Shown here piece by piece: positions 17,389-27,603 of a stretch of DNA of 64,000 nt (position 1 is the stretch's first letter; every line of letters begins with the position of its first letter). The stretch is taken from positions 1,016,001 through 1,080,000 of the forward strand of contig NZ_CP045202.1 in NCBI RefSeq assembly GCF_016864195.1, written 5' to 3'. The position numbers and the translations under genes are program-made. The notes below the pieces were generated by a model that had not been told where the DNA came from, searched no databases, and saw only the letters and a list, made by a program, of their open reading frames with translations. The DNA comes from Dechloromonas sp. TW-R-39-2. Its GTDB lineage: Bacteria > Pseudomonadota > Gammaproteobacteria > Burkholderiales > Rhodocyclaceae.

Positions 17389-18477
17389 ATGCAACGTCGT
17401 GATTTCCTGAAAAAAGCATCTATCGGTGCTGCTGCTGGTGCTGCCGCTACGGTTGCTGCCCCGGCGATCGCCCAATCCCTGCCGACCATCAAATGGCGTC
17501 TGACCTCCAGCTTCCCGAAGAGCCTGGATACCATTTTCGGTGGCGCTGAAGTGCTGGCCAATCGCCTGCGTGCGATGACCGGCGGCAAGTTCGATATTCG
17601 TGTTTTCCCCGGTGGTGAAATCGTTCCCGGCTTGCAGGCGCTGGATGCCGTGCAGCAGGGTACCGTCGAGTGCTGCCACACCTGTTCTTACTACTACGTC
17701 GGCAAGGACAAGACTTTCGGCTTCGGTACTTCGATTCCGTTCGGCATGAATGCACGCCAGATGAATGCCTGGCTCTACTACGGCGGTGGCGACAAGCTGT
17801 TGAATGATTTTTATGCCAATTACAACGTCGTTCATTTCCCGGGTGGCAATACGGGTACCCAGATGGGCGGCTGGTTCCGCAAGGAAGTGAAGAGTCTTGA
17901 AGACGTCAAGGGCCTGAAAATGCGTATCGCCGGTCTGGGCGGTAACGTTTTCGCTGCGCTCGGTGCCGTGCCGCAACAGATCGCCGGTGGCGACATCTAT
18001 CCGGCACTGGAAAAGGGCACGATCGACGCAGCGGAGTGGGTTGGTCCGTACGACGATGAAAAGCTCGGCTTCTACAAGGTTGCCAAGCATTACTACTATC
18101 CGGGTTGGTGGGAACCGGGCCCGATGATCAATTTCTTCGTGAACAAGAAGGAATGGGACAAGCTGCCGAAGGAATACCAGGAAGCTTTCCAGGCTGCTGC
18201 CTATGAAGCCAACGTGACGATGATGGCCGAATACGACCACAAGAATCCGGCTGCGCTTTCCAAGCTGCTGCAAAACGGTGTCAAGCTCCAGGCTTATCCG
18301 AAGGACGTCATGGAGGCCGCCTACAAGGCTGCCCAGGAACTCTATGCCGATGAAGCCGGCAAAAATCCGGCGTTCAAGAAGATTTACACCGAGTACGACA
18401 AATATCGCAAAACGCAAAATGCCTGGTTCAGCGTTGCTGAAGCACGTATGGATTCGTTCCTGCAGTCGCACAAGTAA
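17389..18477 (+). CDS. TRAP transporter substrate-binding protein DctP, Tat-exported
   Basis: Periplasmic solute receptor of a tripartite ATP-independent transporter, 362 residues. The N-terminus MQRRDFLKKASIGAAAGAAA is a twin-arginine signal, cleaved near AIAQ. DctP-family blocks follow: FPGGEIVPGLQALDAVQQGTVE, GLKMRIAGLGGNVFAALGAVP and IDAAEWVGPYDDEKLGFYKVAKHYYYPGWWEPGP. The paired WEPGP region and Arg in KMRIAG fit organic-acid binders of the TakP type, but the ligand is not known. A GGAGGAG ribosome binding site precedes the ATG. The membrane subunits lie 0.8 kb away on the other strand, with dps in between. Confidence 0.92.
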   Translation: MQRRDFLKKASIGAAAGAAATVAAPAIAQSLPTIKWRLTSSFPKSLDTIFGGAEVLANRLRAMTGGKFDIRVFPGGEIVPGLQALDAVQQGTVECCHTCSYYYVGKDKTFGFGTSIPFGMNARQMNAWLYYGGGDKLLNDFYANYNVVHFPGGNTGTQMGGWFRKEVKSLEDVKGLKMRIAGLGGNVFAALGAVPQQIAGGDIYPALEKGTIDAAEWVGPYDDEKLGFYKVAKHYYYPGWWEPGPMINFFVNKKEWDKLPKEYQEAFQAAAYEANVTMMAEYDHKNPAALSKLLQNGVKLQAYPKDVMEAAYKAAQELYADEAGKNPAFKKIYTEYDKYRKTQNAWFSVAEARMDSFLQSHK

Positions 18478-18523
18478 ACCTGTACCGCGTACCCGGCAAA
18501 TTGCCGGTGCTGCGGTCAACAGT

Positions 18524-18552
18524 AAAAAACCCGCGAATTTCGCGGGTTTTTT
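18524..18552. terminator. Terminator between dctP and dps
   Basis: AAAAAACCCGCG (18524-18535) pairs with CGCGGGTTTTTT (18541-18552) around a 5-base loop. The symmetric A/T flanks make it effective for both convergent genes. Confidence 0.92.
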
Positions 18553-18573
18553 TATGGGCTGGATTCGTCCGGT

Positions 18574-19044
18574 TTAAACGTCAAGCATGCTGCGCAGCAT
18601 CCATGCGTTTTTTTCATGGACTTGCATGCGCTGGGTCAGCAGGTCGGCCGTCGGCTCATCGCTGGCCTTGTCCACAATCGGCAGGATGCTGCGGGCTGTC
18701 TTGGTGACGGCCTCCTGGCCGGCCAGCAACTGCTTGAGCATTTCGGTTGCGTTTGGCACGCCTTCGCTTTCCTTGATCACCGTCAGTCTGGAAAACTCGC
18801 GATAGGTGCCGGGGGCAGGGAAACCGAGCGCACGAATACGTTCGGCGATCAGATCAAGGGCATTCCACAACTCGGTGTACTGGTCCATGAACATCACGTG
18901 CAAGGTGTTGAACATCGGGCCAGTCACATTCCAGTGGAAGTTATGTGTTTTGAGGTACAGCGTGTACGAGTCTGCAAGAAGGTGGGACAGCCCTTCAGCG
19001 ATTTTTTCGCGATCCTTTTTGCTGATGCCGATATCCATGGTCAT
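18574..19044 (-). CDS. dps: Dps-family ferritin-like DNA-protection protein
   Basis: 156 residues. Oxidises Fe(II) with peroxide, stores iron in a 12-mer and may coat DNA under stress. The ferroxidase site residues are in KTHNFHWNVTGPMFNTLHVMFMDQYTELWNALDLIAERI (shown here only as landmarks: His in NFHWN, His in LHVMF, Asp and Glu in the following helix). The start ATG at 19042-19044 has an AGGGAG ribosome binding site. The frame extends upstream but without homology. The N-terminal tail (MTMDIGISKKDREK) is short and moderately basic. It sits between the TRAP receptor and the TRAP permease genes. Confidence 0.93.
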   Translation of the reverse strand: MTMDIGISKKDREKIAEGLSHLLADSYTLYLKTHNFHWNVTGPMFNTLHVMFMDQYTELWNALDLIAERIRALGFPAPGTYREFSRLTVIKESEGVPNATEMLKQLLAGQEAVTKTARSILPIVDKASDEPTADLLTQRMQVHEKNAWMLRSMLDV

Positions 19045-19211
19045 GATGCATGCTCCCTGTGATGTGGGTTTGAAAGACTCATCGTGGTTGATGAAGCAAA
19101 CGCTACAAGGTTTTATTTTGCAGTGAATATCGGAGCAATGCCAATGCATTCTGTGCATCGCTTCGATTAATCTTTTTGCTGGTTTTTCTTGTTTCGACTG
19201 AATTCCGGGCA

Positions 19212-19241
19212 AGAAAAAAGGCGGGGTCGAAACCCCGCCTT
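19212..19241 (-). terminator. Rho-independent terminator after dctQM
   Basis: Read on the minus strand: AAGGCGGGGT, 4-base loop, ACCCCGCCTT, then a TTTTTT tract (plus-strand A run at 19214-19219). It lies 23 bases beyond the stop of the large TRAP permease gene. Confidence 0.92.
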
Positions 19242-19264
19242 GGCCTTGTCGAAGAGGCGTTCGG

Positions 19265-20755
19265 TTATTTGTCGCTCTGCAGGTTCTTGAGCAGATTGGC
19301 GGCGGTGTTGTCTTCGCGTTCCTTGTCTTCAGCGTCGCTGGTGGCTTCATCCTGCTTCATCAGGCTGTCCAGATCGACGGCTGGTGGTGCAGTGCCGTCA
19401 CGTTCCATCTGGGCTTGTGCTTTCTGGGCTTCGTCGCCGTAGCTGACGATGTCCGGGAAGATGATGATGATTGCCACCATGATGATCTGGATACAGACGA
19501 AGGGAATGGCGCCCCAGTAGATGTCCGTCGTCTTGACCGAGGCCGGTGCGACCGAGCGCAGGTAGAACAGCGCGAAGCCGAACGGCGGGTGCATGAAGGA
19601 TGTCTGCATGTTGACCGCGAGCAGAACGCCGAACCAGACCAGGTCGATGCCCAGCTTGTCAGCGACCGGAGCAAGCAGCGGTACGATGATGAAGGACAGT
19701 TCGAAGAAGTCGAGGAAGAAGGCGAGCACGAAGACCAGGATGTTGACCACGATCAGGAAGCCCAGCTGGCCGCCTGGTAGGCCGAGCAGCAGGTGTTCAA
19801 CCCAGAGGTCGCCATTCACGGCGCGGAAGATCAGGCCGAATACCGTCGAGCCGACCAGAATGAAGACCACGAACGAGGACAGCTTGCCGGTGGTTTCCAT
19901 CGCCTGCTTGAGCAGCTTGAAGGTGATCCGCTTGCGGCCAAGAGCCAGGATCAATGCACCGGCTGCGCCCATGGCGCCGCCTTCGGTCGGCGTTGCGATG
20001 CCGAGGAAGATCGTGCCGAGCACCAGGAAGATCAGGACCAGCGGCGGAACCAGGGTGGTCAGCACGCGCAGCATCAGCTTGCCGCCGCGCAGGGTACGGG
20101 CTTCCGGCGGCAGGGCCGGGCAGTGGCTGGGCTTGATGATGCTGAGCAGAACGACATAGCCGACGTAAAGGCTGGTCAGGACGAGACCGGGGACCATGGC
20201 GCCTTCGTACATGTCGCCGACCGATTTGCCGAGCTGGTCGGCCATGATGATCAGCACCAGCGATGGCGGGATGATCTGGGCCAGGGTGCCGGAGGCGGCA
20301 ATGACGCCAGCCGCCAGCCGCTTGTCGTAGCCGTAGCGCAGCATGATGGGCAGCGAGATCAGGCCCATCGAGATGACCGATGCGGCAACCACGCCGGTCG
20401 TTGCGGCGAGCAGTGCGCCGACGAAGATGACCGCGTAGGCCAGGCCACCACGCATCGGGCCGAACAACTGGCCGATCGTGTCGAGCAGGTCTTCGGCCAT
20501 GCCGGAACGTTCAAGAATCAGTCCCATGAAGGTGAAGAAGGGGATGGCGAGCAGCGTGTCGTTGGCCATGATGCCGAAGATGCGCTCGGGAAGTGCCTGG
20601 AAGATGGCCGGGGTAAGCAGGCCGACTTCCATGCCGATCAGGCCGAAGACGATGCCGTTGGCGGCCAGGGCAAATGCCACTGGGTAGCCGAAGAGCAGGA
20701 AAAGGACCAGGGAGCCGAACATCAACGGCGCCATGTTGGCGATAATAAATTCCAT
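19265..20755 (-). CDS. TRAP transporter large permease subunit DctM
   Basis: Inner-membrane sodium-coupled permease, 496 residues with about 12 hydrophobic segments starting at MEFIIANMAPLMFGSLVLFLLFGYPVAFAL. DctM features include the loop SASVISMG-like stretch in VVAASVISMGLISLPIMLRYGYDKRLAAGVIAASGTLAQIIPPS and the mirrored motif in the second half (FDFFELSFIIVPLLAP). The C-terminal 60 residues are charged and low-complexity (many D, E, K). Its ATG overlaps the dctQ stop (TAATG). It acts with dctQ and presumably with the Tat-exported receptor at 17.4 kb. Confidence 0.94.
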   Translation of the reverse strand: MEFIIANMAPLMFGSLVLFLLFGYPVAFALAANGIVFGLIGMEVGLLTPAIFQALPERIFGIMANDTLLAIPFFTFMGLILERSGMAEDLLDTIGQLFGPMRGGLAYAVIFVGALLAATTGVVAASVISMGLISLPIMLRYGYDKRLAAGVIAASGTLAQIIPPSLVLIIMADQLGKSVGDMYEGAMVPGLVLTSLYVGYVVLLSIIKPSHCPALPPEARTLRGGKLMLRVLTTLVPPLVLIFLVLGTIFLGIATPTEGGAMGAAGALILALGRKRITFKLLKQAMETTGKLSSFVVFILVGSTVFGLIFRAVNGDLWVEHLLLGLPGGQLGFLIVVNILVFVLAFFLDFFELSFIIVPLLAPVADKLGIDLVWFGVLLAVNMQTSFMHPPFGFALFYLRSVAPASVKTTDIYWGAIPFVCIQIIMVAIIIIFPDIVSYGDEAQKAQAQMERDGTAPPAVDLDSLMKQDEATSDAEDKEREDNTAANLLKNLQSDK

Positions 20756-21348
20756 TATTTGGCCTCCTTGGCTTTGGTGGCGGCGATGGCGGCAGCCAGT
20801 TCTTCTTCTGGTGTCGGCCCTTTTTCCTTGTTGTTTGGATCTTCGATCAGGCCCGCCAGGAAGGCGATGCGCTTGATCAGTTCGGATACCCCTTGCAGGG
20901 CCAGCAGGGCAAAGCCGATCGGCAGAAGGATCTTGACCGGCCAGCGCAGCAGGCCGCCGGCATTGGCCGACATTTCATTGATTTTCATCGAGTCGGCAAC
21001 CAGCGGGATCGACAGCCAGAGCACCAGAACAACCATGGGCAGCAGGAAGAAGAGGGTGCCGATGATGTCGATTACGGCCAGGCCGCGCGGGGAAAGCTTG
21101 CCCGAGAGTACGTCGATGCGAACGTGTTCGTTGCGTTGCAGGGTGTAGGGTGAGCAGAGCAGGAAGACCGCGGCAAACAGGTACCACTGGATTTCCAGCA
21201 AGCCATTCGAACTGTAGTTGAAAATGAAGCGTACAACCGCATTGCTGGAACTGACGACGGTCATCACCAGTACCAGCCAAAATGCGCCTTTGCCGACACG
21301 CTCAATGAGTCTGTCGATAAGCTGCGAGAGCTTGAGCAGAAGGGTCAC
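20755..21348 (-). CDS. TRAP transporter small permease subunit DctQ
   Basis: 197 residues, four hydrophobic segments (GAFWLVLVMTVVSSSNAVVRF, EIQWYLFAAVFLLCSPYTL, VIDIIGTLFFLLPMVVLVLWL, ILLPIGFALLALQGVSELI). The EIQWYLF...RNEHVRIDV block is diagnostic of DctQ. The GTG at 21346-21348 is chosen because a perfect AGGAGG site lies seven bases upstream. The open frame further up has no DctQ-like sequence. The C-terminus is a charged tail. Translationally coupled to dctM. Confidence 0.92.
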   Translation of the reverse strand: MTLLLKLSQLIDRLIERVGKGAFWLVLVMTVVSSSNAVVRFIFNYSSNGLLEIQWYLFAAVFLLCSPYTLQRNEHVRIDVLSGKLSPRGLAVIDIIGTLFFLLPMVVLVLWLSIPLVADSMKINEMSANAGGLLRWPVKILLPIGFALLALQGVSELIKRIAFLAGLIEDPNNKEKGPTPEEELAAAIAATKAKEAK

Positions 21349-21450
21349 GAAAAGTCCTCCTCGGGTTGATAAAATGCCGGCTTCTGAAATGTCCGGGGTC
21401 AATGGAAAATCCCACTGACTGAAATTTACAACGAAGGGAGTCGTTGATCC

Positions 21451-22107
21451 ATGGTGGAAATCCCTACAAATCAGCCAACCCGGATTTGTCTTGTCCGGCA
21501 CGGCGAAACCGAGTGGAATGCCGAGCGACGGATTCAAGGTCAAATCGATATCGGCCTGAATCAAACCGGCCTGCGCCAGGCGGAGGCCGCAGGGCGGTGG
21601 CTAAGCTCGGCTGGTATCACTGCACTTTATAGCAGCGACCTCAAGCGTGCGCGTACGACAGCGGAGGCGATTGGTGCGCATCTGGGGCTTGTCCCGGCGT
21701 TGTTGCCAGAAATGCGCGAGCGACGCTACGGTGTGTTCGAAGGGCTGACCTATGCCGAGGCGCAGGCACGATTTCCGGATGGCTATGCCGCGTTCGAAGG
21801 GCGTAACGCCGATTACAACTTCGAAAACGGCGAGAGTCTGCGCGAGATGTATGCCCGAGTCACCGGCAAGCTTGTCGAGGTGGCTGCCGCCCATGTCGGG
21901 CAGCGCGTTGTGATTGTCCTGCACGGTGGAGTACTCGATATCGTCAATCGTTTTGTCCGGGGGCGGGGGCTGGATGCGCAGCGTGATTTTTTGATTCCAA
22001 ATGCCGGGTTGAACTGGATTGCCACGGTCGACGGGCGTTGGCATATCGAAACCTGGGGTGAAACCGGGCATCTTGAAGCCGGTGCCCTTGATGAACTCCC
22101 GTCGTGA
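21451..22107 (+). CDS. Histidine phosphatase family protein (GpmB/CobC-like)
   Basis: 218 residues. The catalytic RHG motif is at CLVRHGETEWNAERRIQGQIDIGLN, with SSDLKRARTTAEAI, the EMRERRYGVFEG acid block and the second catalytic His in VIVLHGGVLDIV. Members act as cofactor-independent-like phosphoglycerate mutases, alpha-ribazole phosphatases or general phosphatases, and the substrate cannot be told here. AAGGGAG precedes the ATG by nine bases. It is 39 bases upstream of glyA, likely in the same transcription unit. Confidence 0.88.
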   Translation: MVEIPTNQPTRICLVRHGETEWNAERRIQGQIDIGLNQTGLRQAEAAGRWLSSAGITALYSSDLKRARTTAEAIGAHLGLVPALLPEMRERRYGVFEGLTYAEAQARFPDGYAAFEGRNADYNFENGESLREMYARVTGKLVEVAAAHVGQRVVIVLHGGVLDIVNRFVRGRGLDAQRDFLIPNAGLNWIATVDGRWHIETWGETGHLEAGALDELPS

Positions 22108-22146
22108 TAAAATTCCTGCCCTTTTCAATGGCTTGAGGCAATCCCC

Positions 22147-23397
<1,251 letters not shown>

Positions 23398-23403
23398 GCG
23401 ACC

Positions 23404-23868
23404 GTGAAATGCCCTTTCTGCGGTGCTGACGAAACGGCGGTCGCCGATACCCGTCTCAATGACGAAGGCGATCTCGTTCGTCGCCGCAGGAAGTGCAATG
23501 TTTGCGACAAGCGTTTTACAACCTACGAGCGGGCGGAAATCCGCCTGCCGCAGGTGGTCAAGAAGAATGGTTCGCGTACGGAATTCAGTCGCGACAAGCT
23601 GCGCGCCAGCCTGGAGTTGGCCTTGCGCAAGCGTCCGGTGTCGACCGACTCGGTCGATGCGGCGATTGCCGAAATCGAAGAAAAACTGCTGACGGCCGGC
23701 GAGCGTGAAATCACCTCGCAACAGGTGGGTGAATTGGTCATGCGCGAGCTGAAGAAGCTCGACAAGGTGGCCTACATCCGTTTTGCCTCGGTCTATCGCA
23801 ACTTCGAAGACGTGGATGCTTTTTCCCGGGCGATCCGCGAAGTTTCTCCCAACGAAAAGAAAAAATGA
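23404..23868 (+). CDS. nrdR: Transcriptional repressor NrdR
   Basis: Zinc-finger/ATP-cone repressor of ribonucleotide reductase genes. 154 residues. It starts with GTG (first residues [10 protein letters not shown]). The zinc ribbon uses CPFC and CNVC. The basic [20 protein letters not shown] segment follows, then the ATP-cone (about 49-139). Length matches the family. Its stop overlaps the ribD ATG by four bases. Confidence 0.97.
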   Translation: MKCPFCGADETAVADTRLNDEGDLVRRRRKCNVCDKRFTTYERAEIRLPQVVKKNGSRTEFSRDKLRASLELALRKRPVSTDSVDAAIAEIEEKLLTAGEREITSQQVGELVMRELKKLDKVAYIRFASVYRNFEDVDAFSRAIREVSPNEKKK

Positions 23869-24953
23869 GTTTTTCTGCCGTCGACCACGGCAACATGGCC
23901 CGTGCGCTCCAATTGGCCGAGCAAGGCTTGTGGACGACTTCGCCCAATCCGCGGGTGGGTTGCGTGCTGGTCCGTGATGGCCAGATTGTTGGCGAAGGCT
24001 GGCACCAGAAAGCTGGCGAGCCGCATGCCGAAGTGCATGCCTTGCGCGCCGCCGGCGACAAGGCGCGTGGTGCGACGGCCTATGTCACGCTCGAACCGTG
24101 CAGTCATTTCGGGCGTACCCCGCCGTGCGCCGAGGCGCTGATTGCCGCGGGCGTGTCGCGGGTGGTCGCGGCGATGACCGATCCGAATCCGCTGGTTGCC
24201 GGCAAGGGCCTGACCATGTTGCAGGCAGCAGGCATCGAAACGGCGAGCGGCCTGCTGGAAAACGAGGCGTGCGAACTGAATATCGGTTTTGTCTCGCGCA
24301 TGACGCGTGGCCGGCCGTGGTTGCGCCTCAAGGCGGCGGCCAGCCTGGATGGCAAGACAGCATTGAATAACGGTGTCAGCCAGTGGATTACCGGGCCGGA
24401 GGCACGGCGTGACGGACATCGCTGGCGAGCCAGGGCTTGCGCTATCCTGACCGGCATCGGTACGGTGCGCGATGATGATCCACAACTCAATGTACGAGAC
24501 GTGGCAACGACGCGTCAGCCCTTGCGGGTGATTGTCGATAGCCGTCTGGAAATATCGCTTTCGGCGCGCATCCTGCAGGGAGGTGCGGTGCTTGTGGCTG
24601 GTGCGGTCGATGATCCGGAAAAAGCAGCTTTGCTGCGGTCGACCGGGGCAGAAGTCGTGATTTTGCCCAATTCGGCAGGCAAGGTTGAGTTGAGGGCCTT
24701 GCTTGAAGAGCTCGGACGACGCGGCATCAACGAGGTACATGCCGAGGCGGGCTTCAAGCTCAACGGTTCCCTGATGCGCGAAGGTCTGGTCGATGAGTTG
24801 CTGCTTTACCTGGCGCCCTGTCTGGTTGGCGATGCAGCCAGCGGCCTGTTCAACTTGCCGGAATTGACTAGCCTGAGCGGCAAACGCTTGCTGCAGGTGC
24901 GCGATCTGCGTCAGCTTGGCGAAGATATTCGCCTGATCGCACGTTTCCGCTAG
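23865..24953 (+). CDS. ribD: Bifunctional riboflavin deaminase-reductase
   Basis: Catalyses the second and third steps of riboflavin synthesis. 362 residues. The N-terminal cytidine-deaminase fold (about 1-145) has HAEVHAL and [16 protein letters not shown] zinc motifs. The C-terminal reductase (about 146-362) starts [18 protein letters not shown] and includes [15 protein letters not shown]. The 3' end overlaps the convergent moeB gene by 86 bases. ribE, ribBA and ribH are not in the window. Confidence 0.96.
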   Translation: MSFSAVDHGNMARALQLAEQGLWTTSPNPRVGCVLVRDGQIVGEGWHQKAGEPHAEVHALRAAGDKARGATAYVTLEPCSHFGRTPPCAEALIAAGVSRVVAAMTDPNPLVAGKGLTMLQAAGIETASGLLENEACELNIGFVSRMTRGRPWLRLKAAASLDGKTALNNGVSQWITGPEARRDGHRWRARACAILTGIGTVRDDDPQLNVRDVATTRQPLRVIVDSRLEISLSARILQGGAVLVAGAVDDPEKAALLRSTGAEVVILPNSAGKVELRALLEELGRRGINEVHAEAGFKLNGSLMREGLVDELLLYLAPCLVGDAASGLFNLPELTSLSGKRLLQVRDLRQLGEDIRLIARFR

Positions 24954-25695
24954 GGCCGCAAACAGCGCAGGCTGCATCCTGCTTGAACTTGATGGTGCGC
25001 CATTCCATATCCAGTGCGTCAAGCAGCAGCAGGCGGCCACCGAGTGTCTGGCCGATGCCGGCAGCCAGTTTGAGCGCTTCGGCGGCCTGCATGGTGCCGA
25101 TGATCCCGGTCAGCGGCGCAAAGACACCCATGATGGCACAACGGGTTTCGTCGACATCCTCCCCCTCTGGGAAGAGGCAGTGATAGCATGGCGCGTCGTC
25201 ATTTCTCAGGTCGTAGACGCTGATTTGTCCGTCAAAGCGGATGGCGGCCCCTGAAACGAGTGGTTTCCTGTGGTGTACGCAGGCACGATTGATCGCGTGG
25301 CGCGTGGCGAAATTGTCGGTGCAGTCGAGCACGATGTTGGCATCGGCCACAAGGTTGTCCAGATCGCTGCCTGACAGGCGCTGCTTGAGGGGAACGATCT
25401 CGATCTCGGGATTGATCGCCGCCATCGCTACTTGTCCTGAATAGGCTTTGTCCATGCCGACACGGGCCTGGGTGTGCATGATCTGTCGCTGCAGGTTGGT
25501 GAAGTCGACGGTGTCGTCATCGACCAGGGTTATTTTTCCCAGTCCGGCAGAAGCAAGGTAAAGGGCTGCAGGGGAACCAAGGCCACCGGCCCCGATGATC
25601 AGGGCGTGGCTCGCCAGGATGCGGGCTTGCCCCTCGATACCGATGGCGTCGAGCAGGATGTGGCGGCTGTAGCGGAGAAGTTGGTCGTCGTTCAT
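24868..25695 (-). CDS. moeB: ThiF/MoeB/HesA family adenylyltransferase
   Basis: E1-like enzyme that adenylates the C-terminal glycine of MoaD or ThiS. 275 residues. ATP site GAGGLGSPAALYLASAGLG, the R-finger-like NLQRQI, and zinc-binding pairs in CYHCLFP and CAVCGP. MoeB of E. coli ends soon after the second pair. Here 27 extra residues follow, encoded antisense to the ribD 3' end. They look like read-through past a lost stop codon. Whether it serves molybdenum cofactor or thiamine synthesis is not settled by sequence; mog lies 9 kb away. Confidence 0.9.
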   Translation of the reverse strand: MNDDQLLRYSRHILLDAIGIEGQARILASHALIIGAGGLGSPAALYLASAGLGKITLVDDDTVDFTNLQRQIMHTQARVGMDKAYSGQVAMAAINPEIEIVPLKQRLSGSDLDNLVADANIVLDCTDNFATRHAINRACVHHRKPLVSGAAIRFDGQISVYDLRNDDAPCYHCLFPEGEDVDETRCAIMGVFAPLTGIIGTMQAAEALKLAAGIGQTLGGRLLLLDALDMEWRTIKFKQDAACAVCGPSGNVRSGEYLRQADADRAPAASVCRSG

Positions 25696-25753
25696 TCAGG
25701 CTTGTGCTGGGCAATCACGGAGGTGCGTCCAGCGCACGCCGAAAAATCAGTCG

Positions 25754-26158
25754 CTATTTGTATTCACGCCATTCCGGCGGAGTGTCGTCGTGGTCGCCAT
25801 GCGGGTGGAGTTCCCAAGCCTTGACATAGGCTTCCTGCGAGGAGCGTTTGATGCGTCGCTCGGGGGCGCCTATGTTATGCAGTTGCGTATCTTCGACGTA
25901 GTGGATGAGTGCGCGTGTCAGCTTGCTCATCAATGTGTTGTCGAGGTGGAAACCCTTGTCTTCCAGGTGGCCTTCAAGCTCTTCCAGCGTATGCTGGGTC
26001 AGCTCGTAGCTGACGCCGACCACCCGTTTTTCATGTTTTGGCTCGACGGCAACTTCATCCAGTGTTTGCAGGTCGTCAGCCGCTTCCGGCACTTGGCCGG
26101 GGGGGAATTTAGCAAACAGGATTTCGCGCTTTTTCTTGAGATCCGCGTTAGTCATCAT
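25754..26158 (-). CDS. Small conserved-looking protein of unknown function
   Basis: 134 residues, charged and without signal peptide or membrane segment. Composition is rich in Glu, Lys and His. Landmarks are VVGVSYELTQHTLEELEGHLEDKGFHLD and a C-terminal HPHGDHDDTPPEWREY. The middle LMSKLTRALIHYVEDTQ looks helical. No family recognised. The GGGAGGG site lies directly before two consecutive ATG codons, and spacing favours the second one (26153-26155). It lies 17 bases after ctpA on the same strand, so it is probably the last gene of an envC-ctpA operon. Confidence 0.75.
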   Translation of the reverse strand: MMTNADLKKKREILFAKFPPGQVPEAADDLQTLDEVAVEPKHEKRVVGVSYELTQHTLEELEGHLEDKGFHLDNTLMSKLTRALIHYVEDTQLHNIGAPERRIKRSSQEAYVKAWELHPHGDHDDTPPEWREYK

Positions 26159-26175
26159 CCCTCCCGGTGGCTGAA

Positions 26176-27603
26176 TTACTGAGCCTTATTCTGCATGATC
26201 TGAAGCCCCTTGAGAAGATTCAGGGCCTGCTGGAACTGGTAGTCGGTCTTCGAGGCATATTCCAGGCGGGGCAGCATGTCCTCGTCGCTCTCGTCCTTGC
26301 TGCTTTTGTCCTTGGTCGTCTTGGCCGGGGCTTTTTGCTGGAGCTTGGGTTCCGGCTTGGCCACTTCCTTGGGCGCCTCTTTTTCCTTGTCGTTGATCAG
26401 GTGGCGATCAAGGTCTGCTTCGCGGATGCGCATGCCGCCGCCACTGCCATTCGCTGTCTCTTCAACGAGAATGTCTGGAACAATGCCTTTTGCCTGGATC
26501 GAACGGCCATCCGGCGTGTAGTAACGCGCCGTGGTGAGCTTGATCGCCGTGTTGCCTGGCAGCGGCAGGACTGACTGGACCGAGCCCTTGCCGAAGGTCT
26601 GCGTGCCGAGGATGACCGCCCGTTTGTGGTCTTGCAGCGCGCCGGCAACAATTTCCGAGGCTGAAGCCGAGCCGCTGTTGACCAGAACGACCATGGCGAC
26701 CTTCTTTGACTCGATTGGCATGCCCTTGAGCGGATCTTCCTTGCCGCCGCGCAGATAGTCTTGCGGACGCGCCCGGAATTCCTGTTTTGCATCCGGGGTG
26801 CGCCCATCGGTCGAAACAATTTTGACATCCGGTGGGAGGAAGGCGGCAGAAACGCCAATGGCGCTGTTCAGCAAGCCGCCCGGGTCATTGCGCAAATCGA
26901 GCACCAAGCCTTGCAGCTTGTTACCGTTTTCCTTGTACAGGCCGGCAACGTGACGGGCGATATCCGCCGTTGTGTTTTCCTGGAACTGGGTGATGCGTAC
27001 CCAGCCATAACCCGGCTCAACTAGTTTCGATTTGACGCTCTGAACCTTGATGACTTCACGGATCAGCGTGACTTCGATCGGCTTGGTTTCGCCTTTGCGC
27101 AAAATCGAGATCTTGAGCGGTGTCTTTGGTTTGCCGCGCATTTTTTTGACGGCTTCAGCCAGGGTCAGGCCCTTGACTGGGGTGTCGTCGAGTTTGAAGA
27201 TCAGGTCGCCTGCTTTCAGGCCAGCCCGGTAAGCTGGCGTGTCCTCGATGGGGGAAACTACCTTGACCAGGCCGTCTTCCATGCCGACTTCGATGCCCAG
27301 CCCCCCAAACTCGCCCTGGGTGCCGACCTGGAGATCCTTGAACGCATCGGCGTCAAGGTAGGTGGAGTGTGGGTCGAGGTTGGAAAGCATGCCGGAAATG
27401 GCATTGGTGATCATCTTTTTGTCTTCGACTGGCTCGACATAGCCTTGCTTGATTGCGCTGTATACCTCAGCGAAGGTGCGCAATTCGTCGATCGGCAAGC
27501 CTGCTTTGCTCTCCTTGTCGGCGAAGGCCGGGAGATTCAGGCTGATGAGTGCGCCGGCGACAAAGGCGCCCGCAACCAAACTGATTGTTTTCGTTTTGCT
27601 CAT
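26176..27603 (-). CDS. ctpA: Carboxy-terminal processing protease (S41 family)
   Basis: 475 residues from the ATG at 27601-27603, which overlaps the envC stop (ATGA). The frame continues five codons up, but coupling favours this start. A signal peptide or anchor (ISLVAGAFVAGALISLNLPAFA) leads to an N-terminal helical part, a PDZ domain (about 85-170; GEFGGLGIEVGMEDGLVKVVSPIEDTPA) and the protease core with the Ser of VNSGSASASEIVAGAL and the Lys of TFGKGSVQSV, forming the Ser/Lys dyad. The last 90 residues are low-complexity (many K, P, E). It likely trims periplasmic or murein enzymes together with the neighbouring EnvC. Confidence 0.95.
   Translation of the reverse strand: MSKTKTISLVAGAFVAGALISLNLPAFADKESKAGLPIDELRTFAEVYSAIKQGYVEPVEDKKMITNAISGMLSNLDPHSTYLDADAFKDLQVGTQGEFGGLGIEVGMEDGLVKVVSPIEDTPAYRAGLKAGDLIFKLDDTPVKGLTLAEAVKKMRGKPKTPLKISILRKGETKPIEVTLIREVIKVQSVKSKLVEPGYGWVRITQFQENTTADIARHVAGLYKENGNKLQGLVLDLRNDPGGLLNSAIGVSAAFLPPDVKIVSTDGRTPDAKQEFRARPQDYLRGGKEDPLKGMPIESKKVAMVVLVNSGSASASEIVAGALQDHKRAVILGTQTFGKGSVQSVLPLPGNTAIKLTTARYYTPDGRSIQAKGIVPDILVEETANGSGGGMRIREADLDRHLINDKEKEAPKEVAKPEPKLQQKAPAKTTKDKSSKDESDEDMLPRLEYASKTDYQFQQALNLLKGLQIMQNKAQ

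Noticed and set aside
19793..21148. 451-codon open frame on the plus strand
   Set aside because: Antisense to dctM and dctQ; composition (very high Asp, Glu, Gln, His) is that of reversed membrane-protein codons.
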